A stretch of 64,000 nt of DNA from Yoonia sp035117555. Its GTDB lineage: Bacteria > Pseudomonadota > Alphaproteobacteria > Rhodobacterales > Rhodobacteraceae. This document shows, piece by piece, positions 35,301 to 44,287 of this stretch (positions are counted from its first letter, which is position 1; the number at the start of each line of letters is the position of its first letter). The translations under genes were made by a program, and so were the position numbers. The notes beneath the pieces are model-generated. The model made no database searches. It was not told where the DNA came from and saw only the letters and a list, made by a program, of their open reading frames with translations. Location: assembly GCF_035117555.1 (NCBI RefSeq), contig NZ_JAYKPK010000001.1, positions 558,001 through 622,000 of the forward strand, written 5' to 3'.

Positions 35301-36221
35301 TCACCGCATCTTGATGCGCGGATCGATGAAGGGGGTGATGACGTCAGCCAAAAGATTGCCCAGCACGATGGCGGTCGCCGACACCATGGTCACCCCCATG
35401 ATGATCGGGATATCGACACGCTGGATTGCCTGCCAGGCAAGCTGGCCGATGCCGGGCCAGCCGAACACGCTTTCGACGACGACGAGCCCGCCCATGAAAA
35501 TACCGATATCGATCCCGATCATCGCGATAATCGGCAGGATCGCATTGGGCAGGGCATGGCGGGTCAGAATGCGCGCACGGGTCAGCCCCTTGGCGCGGGC
35601 GGTGCGGATGTAATCCTGCCGCAGCACCTCGATCATCGATGACCGCATCATGCGCGAATACCAGCCTGATCCCATGATCCCCAGCGTGACCGCGGGCAAA
35701 ACCAGATGCGCGAAGGTGCCGTAACCGCCGATGGGAAACCAGCCAAGCTGGACGGCAAAGACGTATAGCAGCAGCAGACCGACCACGAATTGCGGGGCAG
35801 AGACGGCGACAAAACTGGTCACCATCAAAGCCTGATCCAAGGGCCGCCCGCGAAAGATCGCTGCGATCACGCCCAAGGTCAGCCCGATCAGCAATTCACA
35901 GAAAATGCCCCCCGCCATCAACAGCAAGGTTGCGGGCAGGCGCGAGGCGATCAGCGCCGACACTTCGGTGCGTTGCAGGTAACTGCGGCCCATATCGCCT
36001 TGGACAAGGCCCGCCAGATAGCGACCATATTGCACCAGCAACGGCTGATCCAGCCCCAGTTGCTGACGGATATTTTCCACCGTCTGCGCCGTGGCCGACC
36101 GCCCCGCGATCTGGCGCACCGGATCGGCAGGCAGGACGTAAAGCAGAACGAACGTGATGAAACTGACGCCCAGCAGGATCAACAGGGCCTGAATGACGCG
36201 ACGCAACAGATATCCGGCCAT
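35301..36221 (-). CDS. ABC permease, DppB-like
   Basis: A 306-residue membrane permease with six helices and the DppB-type features: an N-terminal RRVIQALLILLGVSFITFVLLYVLP helix and the cytoplasmic loop IRTARAKGLTRARILTRHALPNA. The ATG at 36221 overlaps the TGA of the upstream permease. It partners with the DppC-like permease and the two-domain ATPase of the same operon. Confidence 0.9.
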   Translation of the reverse strand: MAGYLLRRVIQALLILLGVSFITFVLLYVLPADPVRQIAGRSATAQTVENIRQQLGLDQPLLVQYGRYLAGLVQGDMGRSYLQRTEVSALIASRLPATLLLMAGGIFCELLIGLTLGVIAAIFRGRPLDQALMVTSFVAVSAPQFVVGLLLLYVFAVQLGWFPIGGYGTFAHLVLPAVTLGIMGSGWYSRMMRSSMIEVLRQDYIRTARAKGLTRARILTRHALPNAILPIIAMIGIDIGIFMGGLVVVESVFGWPGIGQLAWQAIQRVDIPIIMGVTMVSATAIVLGNLLADVITPFIDPRIKMR

Positions 36222-37102
36222 CAATCCTGCCCTCTTTGTGTGGGGTCCAGCACATCGCGCAGGGCGTCACCGACCAGATTGAACGCCAATGCCAGCAGCA
36301 GGATCGCGGCACCGGGGATGAACACCAGCCACGGCGCGGCCTGAAAATAGGTCTGGTTTTCAAAAATGATATTGCCCCAGCTTGGCGTTGGCGGCTGCAC
36401 ACCGACACCAAGGAAACTCAGGGTCGCCTCCAACAACACGGTGACCGAAATCCCCAACGTGCCCCAGACAATCAGCGTCGGCACCAGATGCGGGAGGATA
36501 TGCCGGAACAGGATGCGCGATTGCGATGCGCCCAAGGTGCGTTCGGCGGCGATGAATTCACGCTCTGACAGGCTGGTGGTTTCAGTATAGACCACACGCG
36601 CAGTCTGCACCCAGTTCACCAATGCGATGACCATCGCCACGATCCAGAGCGAGGGCTGGAAAATCGCCGCCAGACAAATCGCCAGCAACAGCGCCGGAAA
36701 GGCCATCATCAGATCGGTGAAGCGCATCAGCACCGATCCAATCCAGCCCCGCAGAAACCCGGCAGTCAGCCCGATCAATGTGCCGATGATCAGCGCCGCG
36801 CCATTCGCCACCACCCCGATGATCAGCGAGGTGCGCGCGCCGTAAAGGATACGGCTGAACAGATCGCGCCCCAACAAGTCCGTGCCCATCAGAAAGTCGC
36901 CGCCCGGCGGCATCGGTGCGCCTTGCAGGGTCAGACCATCGAACAATTGCTCGTTCGGGCCATAGCGCACCAGCCAAGGTGCAAAGATCGCGCCACCCAC
37001 GACGATGAAAATGATCGCAAAGCCGAACAAGGCAAGCTTGCGGCGCAGCAACCGCCGCCACACGCCCGCAGGCGAAACGATGACCGGGGTGATATCAACC
37101 AT
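36221..37102 (-). CDS. ABC permease, DppC-like
   Basis: A 293-residue DppC-like permease with six helices: a basic N-terminus (WRRLLRRKLALFG), the GADLLGRDLFSRILYGARTSL-type block and the EAA loop FIAAERTLGASQSRILFRHILPH. The ATG at 37102 is preferred since AGGAGA lies six bases before it; a GTG two codons earlier is too close. It overlaps the amiR end by eight bases, implying co-translation. Confidence 0.88.
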   Translation of the reverse strand: MVDITPVIVSPAGVWRRLLRRKLALFGFAIIFIVVGGAIFAPWLVRYGPNEQLFDGLTLQGAPMPPGGDFLMGTDLLGRDLFSRILYGARTSLIIGVVANGAALIIGTLIGLTAGFLRGWIGSVLMRFTDLMMAFPALLLAICLAAIFQPSLWIVAMVIALVNWVQTARVVYTETTSLSEREFIAAERTLGASQSRILFRHILPHLVPTLIVWGTLGISVTVLLEATLSFLGVGVQPPTPSWGNIIFENQTYFQAAPWLVFIPGAAILLLALAFNLVGDALRDVLDPTQRGQD

Positions 37103-37688
37103 GATCACTCTCCTGTGGTCCGGCGTTGGAGACGATGCGTTCTGCCGCTTCCTCGAAACTCACCCGCCAGGCCATCGCCATCGCGCGCAACTGATCATAG
37201 GCGGCATCTTCCGACTTGCCCCGCGCAGCCAGCAAGGCCACGGCACGCACCACGGTTTGCCGCTGGCCCAACCGCGCGCGCAGGCTGGTAATCCGGTCGG
37301 CCATCTCCGCGCGTGCGTCAAAAGTCGCGCGGGCGATCAGCAAGGCGGAATAGACGCCGCCAGTTCCCACAGGCTTCAAAATCTGCGCGTCAGCGCCGAA
37401 ATTCATCAGCCATTCGATGCGCCCCGGCGCCTCGGACCCGACAAGGGCGATAGTGGGCATCGGGGCCTGACCCGCAGGCCAGGGGAATTGATCGTCATAG
37501 GCGGGATCAACATCCAGAAACAGATAATCAGCCCCGCGCGCCGCCACTGGCAAGCTGGGCCAATGCGGGGTCACTTGCAGGCCAATCGCCTCTAACTGGC
37601 GGGTCAGGGCGACCACGGTGGCATGTGGCCGGTGCAGGATCGCAGCATTTGCCCCGCCCAATTCAGGGATCTGCAAGCGGCGCATCAT
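37095..37688 (-). CDS. amiR: AmiR-type ANTAR antiterminator
   Basis: A 197-residue RNA-binding regulator. Residues about 1-125 form a degenerate receiver domain (VTPHWPSLP, YLFLDVDPAYDD, PTIALVGSE). Residues about 130-190 form a coiled coil and the three-helix ANTAR domain (AVALLAARGKSEDAAYDQLRAMAMAWRVSFEEAAERIV). In Pseudomonas the AmiC-AmiR pair controls amidase by antitermination in the leader RNA. The same logic is expected here because a strong terminator lies ahead of amiC. It overlaps amiC and the following permease. Confidence 0.88.
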   Translation of the reverse strand: MMRRLQIPELGGANAAILHRPHATVVALTRQLEAIGLQVTPHWPSLPVAARGADYLFLDVDPAYDDQFPWPAGQAPMPTIALVGSEAPGRIEWLMNFGADAQILKPVGTGGVYSALLIARATFDARAEMADRITSLRARLGQRQTVVRAVALLAARGKSEDAAYDQLRAMAMAWRVSFEEAAERIVSNAGPQESDHG

Positions 37689-38779
37689 GTGACCACCCGC
37701 AAGGCAGGACGTAACGTCTCGCGGCCCATTGTCAGATAAGGATCACCCTCTACCGGCCCCATGGATTTCAGCGCGACAAAGGCACCCTGCTGCACCTGCG
37801 CGATGACGACTGGCAGGCTGGTGTGATGCGTGCGCGCATTGATCCCAAGCTGCGCGGCTTCCGGCAGGGCGAGCAATTGCGCCAGCGGCCACATCTCGGC
37901 CCCCGGACGCCCATGCAACAAACGCGCCAGCATCATGACAGAGGCATGGGCTGCCGCCTCGAAAGACGACCCGAAGTCCCTGCCCTCGCCCTGCGCCAGA
38001 CCGGGCTGTCCGCGAAACCACGGCCCGGCAGCGATCACGCCTTCGGCAGCAGCACCAATCGCAGGTAATTCGCATTCGGTCAGGTTGCAGGACAGCACCG
38101 GGCAATTCCCTTGCGCGAAATAGAGATCACGGGCGCGCAGGTCGGCCATCCCTTGCAAGAACGCATATTGCGATGGGCCGATCAGTTGATTAAGTACGAA
38201 ATCGGGCCGCATCTCGGCGATCTCGGCCACGATCCGCGCCACATCGGTGGACCCCAGCGGCAGATACCGTTCGCCCAGCACCGACCCGCCAGCGCGCATA
38301 CCGATTTCGCGCGCCAGCCGGTTCATTTCCCAGCCCCAGATGTAATTCGACCCGGTGAGATAGCTCCGCGTGCCGTGCCGGGCAAAGGCGTGATCCAGCA
38401 ATGGCAACAGGTGCTGGTTCGGGCAGGCGTGGGTATAGACGATGCGGTCAGATGTTTCGAACCCTTCATGCGGCACCGGATACCATAGCGCGCCATCCGC
38501 CCGCTCAAGAGCGGGGATCACTTCCTTACGGCTCCATGATGTGGTGCAGCCAATGACATGGCGCGCGTCCGTTTCGCGCAGGATGTCTTCGCAGAGCGGC
38601 GCATAGGCATCGACATTGCCCTGCGGATCACGCGTGATAGCCCGAAAGGCGATATCAAACGCAGGGTCAACATTGACCTGCGCGATGGCCTTGAGTGCAC
38701 CGGTCAGGCTCGCCTCGCCCAGCAGGCTATAGGTGCCGGAGCGCGAGAACAGGATGCCAAGGTCGATCTTGCGTTTCAA
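37685..38779 (-). CDS. amiC: AmiC-type amide sensor
   Basis: A 364-residue cytoplasmic periplasmic-binding-fold protein that in Pseudomonas holds AmiR inactive until an amide binds. No signal peptide is present, and LGILFSRSGTYSLLGEASLTGALKAI matches the AmiC/UrtA fold. Segments GCTTSWSRKEVIPALE, YTHACPNQHLLPLLDHA and GSNYIWGWEMNRLARE follow. The start is a TTG at 38779 with GAGG about eight bases upstream; no in-frame ATG lies nearby upstream. It is the first gene of the seven-gene amide operon. Confidence 0.88.
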   Translation of the reverse strand: MKRKIDLGILFSRSGTYSLLGEASLTGALKAIAQVNVDPAFDIAFRAITRDPQGNVDAYAPLCEDILRETDARHVIGCTTSWSRKEVIPALERADGALWYPVPHEGFETSDRIVYTHACPNQHLLPLLDHAFARHGTRSYLTGSNYIWGWEMNRLAREIGMRAGGSVLGERYLPLGSTDVARIVAEIAEMRPDFVLNQLIGPSQYAFLQGMADLRARDLYFAQGNCPVLSCNLTECELPAIGAAAEGVIAAGPWFRGQPGLAQGEGRDFGSSFEAAAHASVMMLARLLHGRPGAEMWPLAQLLALPEAAQLGINARTHHTSLPVVIAQVQQGAFVALKSMGPVEGDPYLTMGRETLRPALRVVT

Positions 38780-38795
38780 TGCGATGCCTCAAACG

Positions 38796-38845
38796 AAAAA
38801 AGCCCCGCTTTCCCAAACGCAGATAGCGTTGCGGGAAAAGCGAGG
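38796..38845 (-). terminator. Leader terminator before amiC
   Basis: On the minus strand a long stem of about 17 paired bases with small interruptions (arms 38803-38820 and 38826-38845, five-base loop) is followed by six U residues. It ends only 17 bases before the amiC start, so it would stop transcription in the leader unless antiterminated. This is what an ANTAR protein such as the encoded AmiR would relieve. A TTGACA -35-like element lies upstream near 38899. I could not identify the paired hexaloop hairpins of the classical ANTAR RNA motif with confidence. Confidence 0.8.
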
Positions 38846-39001
38846 CGTGAATGCCGATATGTCTTGATCAAGATCGCCCGAGATTTGACTTTATGTCAAC
38901 TGCAAGACAGAGCAGGCGATCTCGATCGGTGTGATGGCTTAAAATTTAAGCGCTTTTGGTGATATCTGCCCCGAACAGGGCGATATGGTTGAAACCTGCC
39001 T

Positions 39002-39859
39002 TCAGGCTGATGCGCGCACCTTCTGCGTCTGCACGCCAAGCCCGTCGATGCCAAGGCGCAGAACCTCGCCGCCTTTGAGGTAATGTGGTGGCTTTTGCCC
39101 CATCCCGACACCGGGCGGCGTCCCGGTTGAGATGATGTCACCCGGTTGCAGGCTCATGAACCGTGAACAATAGGCGATCAAATGCGGCACCTTGTAGACC
39201 ATCGTCGCGGTGCTGCCGTCCTGATAGCGCTTGCCGTCCACCTCCAGCCACAGGCCGAGGGCGTCATGATCAGCGATTTCATCCGGTGTCACCAGCCAGG
39301 GGCCGGTCGGACCGAAAGTGTCGCAGCCCTTACCCTTGTCCCATGTGCCGGCGCGTTCGATCTGATATTCGCGTTCAGACACGTCATTGATCACGCAGAA
39401 ACCGGCGACGTGGTTCATCGCATCGGCTTCTTCAATATAGGCACCGCCCTGCCCGATCACGACACCCAGTTCGACCTCCCAATCGGTTTTGACCGATCCA
39501 CGCGGGATCTGGATATCATCGTCAGGCCCGCAGATGGCCGAGGTCCATTTGTTGAAAATCACTGGCTCCGGCGGCACGTCAAGACCGCTTTCGGCGGCAT
39601 GATCGGCATAGTTCAAGCCGATGCAGATAAATTTACCCACCTGCCCGACGCACGGCCCAAGGCGCAGATCGTCCTGCGGCGTGCCAGCAACAACCGGCAG
39701 GCTGTCGATATCCAGCGCCTTCAGCCGCGCAATCGTATCGGGCAGCAGCGCCGCACCGGCGACATCTGGCACATGAGCAGACAGATCGCGCACGTGACCT
39801 TCCGCGTCCAGACATCCGGGTTTTTCCTGACCGCGCGGGCCGTAACGCAATAGTTTCAT
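39002..39859 (-). CDS. FAH-family hydrolase, 2,4-diketo-3-deoxy-L-fuconate type
   Basis: A 285-residue fumarylacetoacetate-hydrolase family enzyme. Family motifs: FICIGLNYADHAAESG, the metal-binding DWEVELGVVIG (E-x-E type), NDVSEREYQ, and STGTPPGVGMG. In the oxidative L-fucose pathway this family cleaves 2,4-diketo-3-deoxy-L-fuconate to pyruvate and L-lactate, and the neighbouring genes supply all earlier steps. It is last in the minus-strand sugar operon, separated from the binding protein by a palindromic element. Confidence 0.85.
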   Translation of the reverse strand: MKLLRYGPRGQEKPGCLDAEGHVRDLSAHVPDVAGAALLPDTIARLKALDIDSLPVVAGTPQDDLRLGPCVGQVGKFICIGLNYADHAAESGLDVPPEPVIFNKWTSAICGPDDDIQIPRGSVKTDWEVELGVVIGQGGAYIEEADAMNHVAGFCVINDVSEREYQIERAGTWDKGKGCDTFGPTGPWLVTPDEIADHDALGLWLEVDGKRYQDGSTATMVYKVPHLIAYCSRFMSLQPGDIISTGTPPGVGMGQKPPHYLKGGEVLRLGIDGLGVQTQKVRASA

Positions 39860-39890
39860 CTGCTCTCTTTCTTCATTTAATATGGCGCAG

Positions 39891-39934
39891 CCCCGGACCT
39901 GATCCGGGAGCTTGCCCCGGACCCCGATCCGGGG
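39891..39934. repeat. REP-like double palindrome
   Basis: Two adjacent hairpins, CCCGGA-N5-TCCGGG (39892-39908) and CCCCGGA-N6-TCCGGGG (39915-39934), lie between the binding protein and the FAH hydrolase gene. This resembles the repetitive extragenic palindromes common in alphaproteobacteria. No other copy of the pair is in this window. It may also cap the binding-protein mRNA. Confidence 0.65.
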
Positions 39935-39947
39935 CCGCTAGTTCTGA

Positions 39948-40895
39948 TCAATCGTAAAGAACCGCCTGAATGTCAGCATCATCGATATTGGACTGATCAT
40001 AATAGTAAAAGCCCGTGTCGATCACCGCTGGCAATTCTTCCCCGTTCATCGCCGCAATTGCGGCCTTGACGGTTTCATAGCCGATCCCCACCGGGTTCTG
40101 CGTGATCGCGCCTGCCATCAGACCCTCGCGGATCGCATCGGTCTGCGCCTTGCCGGAATCATAACCGATGATGGTGACACCTTCGGTGCCCATTTCACGC
40201 ACCGCATTGACGATCCCGATGGCCGATCCCTCATTGGTGCCGAACATCCCGTCCAGATCAGGGTTGGCGGTCAGGATCGCCTTGGCGACTTCGGTTGATT
40301 GCAACTGATCGCCTGCCCCATATTGCACGCTGACAATATTGATATCGGGATAGGCGGCTTCCATCTGGTTCAGAAACCCGTCGCGCCGGTCAATCCCGGT
40401 GCGGCTGGTCTGGTCATGGGCGACGACGGCAACATTGCCTGCGCCGCCGATCAGTTCCGCCATCTTGTCAGCGGCCAAAGCAGCGGCAGCGACGTTGTCG
40501 GTCGTGGCCGTGGTGACAGGAATATCGCTGTCCACACCGCTGTCAAAGGCAACAATCGCGATGCCCGCATCGGCGGCCTGCTGTAGCAGCGGGATAGCGG
40601 CCTGACTGTCGAGCGCGGCAAAGCCGATGGCAGACGGGTTATTGGCCAAAGCGGCAGACAGCATGTCGATCTGGCGGTCCACCATGGTTTCGTTGTCGGG
40701 GCCCTCAAAAGTGATACGCACCCCTTCTTCTGCCGCGGCCTGATCGGCACCGGCTTTTACTGCCTGCCAGAACTGGTGCTGAAACCCTTTCGAGATCAGC
40801 GGGATATAGATTTCATCCTGAGCAAAGGCAGCAGGTGCCGTGCTCATGGTCAAAGTGGCGGCAAATGCGCCGAATAAAACGCGACGTGACAACAT
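39948..40895 (-). CDS. Sugar ABC binding protein (fucose cluster)
   Basis: A 315-residue ribose-type periplasmic binding protein with a signal peptide (RRVLFGAFAATLTMS, cleavage near AFAQ-DEI, about residue 27). Mature start YIPLISKGFQHQFWQAVKAGADQAAAEEGV and IVAFDSGVDSDIPVTTATTDN are typical of D-allose/ribose/fucose-type binding proteins. Start at ATG 40895 after GGGAGGAAACCAC; the frame is open to 41039 but that part is a shadow. Context with fucose enzymes suggests L-fucose as ligand. Confidence 0.87.
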   Translation of the reverse strand: MLSRRVLFGAFAATLTMSTAPAAFAQDEIYIPLISKGFQHQFWQAVKAGADQAAAEEGVRITFEGPDNETMVDRQIDMLSAALANNPSAIGFAALDSQAAIPLLQQAADAGIAIVAFDSGVDSDIPVTTATTDNVAAAALAADKMAELIGGAGNVAVVAHDQTSRTGIDRRDGFLNQMEAAYPDINIVSVQYGAGDQLQSTEVAKAILTANPDLDGMFGTNEGSAIGIVNAVREMGTEGVTIIGYDSGKAQTDAIREGLMAGAITQNPVGIGYETVKAAIAAMNGEELPAVIDTGFYYYDQSNIDDADIQAVLYD

Positions 40896-40922
40896 GTGGT
40901 TTCCTCCCTTGGTTGTCGGTTG

Positions 40923-40945
40923 TCCCGGCCACCTTTTGCCGGGGA
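40923..40945 (-). other. Hairpin between permease and binding-protein gene
   Basis: On the minus strand TCCCCGGC and GCCGGGA pair (7 bp, loop about 9 bases) just upstream of the binding-protein ribosome site. A 5' hairpin of this kind could protect the downstream mRNA. Confidence 0.5.
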
Positions 40946-40960
40946 TCGTGGTAAATGGTG

Positions 40961-41968
40961 TCAGGCAGACCGTCTGCGGCGCAGCATATCGGCATAGACC
41001 GCCAGAATGATGATCGCGCCGGTGACAACGGTCTGCCATTCCTGCGCGACGGACAGGACCCGCAGGCCGTTGGTCAGCACCGCCATGATCAAGGCGCCGA
41101 TCAGCGAGCCGAGGATCGAGCCGCGCCCACCGGACAGCGACGTCCCGCCGATGACCACCGCCGCAATCGCCTCCAATTCATAGCCGAGCCCCAACGCGGG
41201 CTGCGCCGAATTCAGCCGCGATGCGATCAGCAGTCCGGCGATGCCAACGATGGCACCTGACAGCGCATAAATAGCAATCTTCCAACGGTCGGTATTCACA
41301 CCCGACAGCCGCACCGATTCCTCGTTCGACCCCAGCGCGAAACAATAGCGCCCCAGCACCGTGCGGTTCAGGATATAGGCGGTGACACCGGCGACGACGA
41401 AAAGGATCAGCACGCCATTGGGGATCGGCACAGCCGGGAATATCTGCCCGATCAGCGACCCGCGCGAGATTTCGCTGAACCCCGGCGTATCGTTGAAATA
41501 GATCGGGCGGGTGCCGGAGATCACAAGACTCATTCCCTTAAGGATCAGCATCATCCCCAATGTGGCAATGAACGGCGGGATTTTCATCTTGGCAACAAAG
41601 GTGCCGGAACAAAGCCCGCAACCCGCACCGGTGGCAATCGCCGCGATCACACCCAGCCACAGCGGCAGACCAGCATAGGTCAGCACCACCCCGGTGATCA
41701 CCGCGCAAAAGGTCATCATCGTCCCGACCGACAGATCAATCCCGCCGGTGATGATCACCAGCGTCACCGCAATGGCCAACACCCCGTTGACCGATGTCGC
41801 CTGCAGGATCGCTATCATATTCGAGGTCTGCATGAAATTCGGCGAGGCTATCGAGAAACCGATCAGCAGGATGATCAAACTGGCAAAGGCCAGCACCCGC
41901 TGATGCGTCCCCGTCGCGATCATCCTTGCGGCGACAGATTTCGGGGCGTCCTGGGTTGATATGCTCAT
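40961..41968 (-). CDS. Sugar ABC permease (fucose cluster)
   Basis: A 335-residue CUT2 permease with about ten helices, including ITGGIDLSVGTMMTFCAVI and VIGGTSLSGGRGSILGSLIGAL. Start ATG 41968 overlaps the TAA of the ATPase gene by one base. It is the sole permease of this importer, so a homodimer is expected, unlike the paired permeases of the rha and ytf systems. Confidence 0.87.
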   Translation of the reverse strand: MSISTQDAPKSVAARMIATGTHQRVLAFASLIILLIGFSIASPNFMQTSNMIAILQATSVNGVLAIAVTLVIITGGIDLSVGTMMTFCAVITGVVLTYAGLPLWLGVIAAIATGAGCGLCSGTFVAKMKIPPFIATLGMMLILKGMSLVISGTRPIYFNDTPGFSEISRGSLIGQIFPAVPIPNGVLILFVVAGVTAYILNRTVLGRYCFALGSNEESVRLSGVNTDRWKIAIYALSGAIVGIAGLLIASRLNSAQPALGLGYELEAIAAVVIGGTSLSGGRGSILGSLIGALIMAVLTNGLRVLSVAQEWQTVVTGAIIILAVYADMLRRRRSA

Positions 41969-43491
41969 TATGCGTCCTCCGCTTCGACCACAGCACTTTC
42001 GCGCTGCGTGGCCAATGTCATGATGTCCTGCTGGCTGGTGCCTGCGCCGCCGGGCAGAATGCCGGTCAGGCGCCCCTCGCACATCACCGCGATCCGGTGC
42101 GACAGGCGCATCACCTCCGGCAATTCCGATGAGATGACGATGATCGCGCGACCTTGCGCGGCGAGTTCTTCCAGCAGGGCGTAGATTTCGGACTTTGCGC
42201 CCACGTCAATGCCGCGCGTCGGCTCATCAAAGATCAGCACATCGCAATCACGCAGCAGCCATTTCGCGATGACCACCTTTTGCTGGTTGCCCCCCGACAA
42301 AAGCCGCACATCCTGCAGGTCAGACGGCGTGCGGATACGCAACTTGTCGATATAGGACAGCGCAGTTTTCTGCATGGCGGCTTCGTTCAGGATGCCTGCC
42401 TTGCTGGTGAATGTCGCAAGGCTCGACATTGCAATATTGGCCCGCACCGACATATCCACGGCAAGCCCCAGATGTTTGCGATCTTCCGACAAATAGCCGA
42501 TCCCGGCGGCAACAGCGTCACAGGGACTACGGATATCGACCGGCTGACCGCCCACCAAAATCTCGCCCGCGTCGCGTTTATCCGCGCCAAAGATGATCCG
42601 TGCCACCTCGGTCCGGCCCGCGCCCATCAGCCCGGCAAAGCCAAGGATTTCGCCCTTGCGCACATCAAAGCTGACGCCGCGCACATCCCGGCCGCGCGAC
42701 AGGTTGCGGACTTCCAGCGCGACCGCGTTCCGGCTGGTGTCTGGAAATTCCGGGATCACATGCGCCAGATCGCGGCCCACCATCAGCTGAATGATCTTGT
42801 CCAAAGGTGTCGTCGCCGCATCCACCGTATCGATATAGGCCCCATCGCGCAGCACGGTGACACGGTCGGCGATCCGTTTGATCTCATCCATCCGGTGGCT
42901 GATATAGACGATGCCAACGCCATCAGCCTTCAGCTTGTTGATCACCGCGAAGAGTTCGGTGATTTCGGCATCATTCAGCGCGGCGGTCGGTTCATCCATC
43001 ACCAGAACGCGGGGGTTGTAGGAGAGCGCCTTGGCAATCTCGATCAATTGCTGGCGCGCAATGGTCTGGGTGCCGACCATGGTGCGCGGGTCCAGCGCGA
43101 GGCTGAGAGAGGCGAAAATTTCCGCCGTCTGCCGGTTCAGCGCCGCCTCATCCAGCCGCCCGAAACTGCGGCGCGGTTCGCGCCCGATCAGCACATTCTG
43201 CGCGGCGGTCAAGTCATTCATCAGGCTGAGTTCCTGATGGATGATCCCGATCCCCAGATCCTGCGCCGCGCGTGGGCTGTCAGGCGTGACCGGCGCGCCG
43301 TTCACAAACATCTCCCCGCCGTCGCGGGCATAGATACCCGCCATGATCTTCATCAGGGTCGATTTGCCGGCACCGTTTTCGCCCATCAGGGCATGGACTT
43401 CGCCCGCGCGCAGATCGAACTGCACGCCTTTGAGCGCGTGAACACCCGGAAAGCGTTTCTCGATCCCTCGCATTTCGACCAGAAATGTCAT
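41968..43491 (-). CDS. Sugar ABC ATPase (fucose cluster)
   Basis: A 507-residue CUT2 ATPase with two nucleotide-binding domains (GENGAGKST, VLVMDEPTAALN; second domain GLMGAGRTE, LLSGGNQQKV, DVLIFDEPTRGID). Start is ambiguous: ATG 43491 has GGGAGG somewhat far upstream, while a TTG at 43509 has an excellent GGAGG seven bases before it. I list the ATG. It lies between the SDR and permease genes. Confidence 0.87.
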   Translation of the reverse strand: MTFLVEMRGIEKRFPGVHALKGVQFDLRAGEVHALMGENGAGKSTLMKIMAGIYARDGGEMFVNGAPVTPDSPRAAQDLGIGIIHQELSLMNDLTAAQNVLIGREPRRSFGRLDEAALNRQTAEIFASLSLALDPRTMVGTQTIARQQLIEIAKALSYNPRVLVMDEPTAALNDAEITELFAVINKLKADGVGIVYISHRMDEIKRIADRVTVLRDGAYIDTVDAATTPLDKIIQLMVGRDLAHVIPEFPDTSRNAVALEVRNLSRGRDVRGVSFDVRKGEILGFAGLMGAGRTEVARIIFGADKRDAGEILVGGQPVDIRSPCDAVAAGIGYLSEDRKHLGLAVDMSVRANIAMSSLATFTSKAGILNEAAMQKTALSYIDKLRIRTPSDLQDVRLLSGGNQQKVVIAKWLLRDCDVLIFDEPTRGIDVGAKSEIYALLEELAAQGRAIIVISSELPEVMRLSHRIAVMCEGRLTGILPGGAGTSQQDIMTLATQRESAVVEAEDA

Positions 43492-43533
43492 GTGCTGCGG
43501 CCCTCCCAAGCCTTACCTCCTCCCGCTTTGCCG

Positions 43534-44286
43534 TCAGATCGTCACGCCACCATCCACAAGTACCGCTTGGCCGGTCACGAAACGGCTGGCATCCGACAAA
43601 AGATGCACAATCGTCGGCGTTAGATCATCAACCGTCGCCAGACGGCCCATCGGCTGACGCGCGATGAAATCCTTTTCCGCCTGCACCGGGTCCGGTGCGG
43701 CGGCGATCCGCCCTTGCAAGGATGGCGTGTCCACCGTGCCGGGGCATAGCGCGTTGCAGCGCAGGTTCCGCGTCACGAAATCGGCGGCAATCGCCTTGGT
43801 CAGCCCGATGACTGCTGCCTTGGTTGCGCCGTAAGCGGTGCGGTTCGGGAACCCTTTCACCGATGACGCCATCGACGACATATTGAGGATCGCGGCACTG
43901 CCAGTGTTGTCAGCCTGCCGCAGCAACCCCGGCACAAAGGCGCGGCACATCCGCACCATCGACGTGACGTTCAGATCGAGCGCAAAGGCCCAGTCATCAT
44001 CCGTCAGGTCCAGAATGCTGCCGTGATGCACCACACCCGCGCAATTGAACAAGCTGTCTAGGTCGGGCAGGTCATCAGCCAGCGCTTTGATCGCACCCGC
44101 GTTGGTCACGTCAAGCAGCCGGGTTTCAATGCCTTTCACGCCGTCCAGCGCCGCCAGCAGGTCCGCATTGACATCCGTCGCAATCACCCGCGCGCCTGCG
44201 GCGGCACAGGCGCGCGCACTGGCCGCCCCGATGCCCTGCCCCGCTGCCGTGATCAGTATCGTCTTGTTGTGCAACATATCTTCCAT
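43534..44286 (-). CDS. SDR, 2-keto-3-deoxy-L-fuconate dehydrogenase type
   Basis: A 250-residue short-chain dehydrogenase: nucleotide motif TAAGQGIG (about residues 13-20), NCAG (about 85), catalytic Ser in LNMSSMASS, YGATK, and the GQAVLVDGGVTI C-terminus. In the oxidative L-fucose route this family oxidises 2-keto-3-deoxy-L-fuconate to the 2,4-diketo acid. It follows the UxaA-type dehydratase by one base, and start may be ATG 44286 or 44277. Confidence 0.87.
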   Translation of the reverse strand: MEDMLHNKTILITAAGQGIGAASARACAAAGARVIATDVNADLLAALDGVKGIETRLLDVTNAGAIKALADDLPDLDSLFNCAGVVHHGSILDLTDDDWAFALDLNVTSMVRMCRAFVPGLLRQADNTGSAAILNMSSMASSVKGFPNRTAYGATKAAVIGLTKAIAADFVTRNLRCNALCPGTVDTPSLQGRIAAAPDPVQAEKDFIARQPMGRLATVDDLTPTIVHLLSDASRFVTGQAVLVDGGVTI

Positions 44287-44287
44287 C

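Noticed and set aside
38846..38960. Classical ANTAR double-hexaloop RNA motif before amiC
   Set aside because: Short hairpins can be drawn, but I could not place two hexaloops with the expected A1 and G4, so only the terminator is claimed.
42154..43623. A 489-residue plus-strand frame opposite the sugar ATPase
   Set aside because: It is antisense to conserved Walker and signature motifs, with no own domain or start signal.
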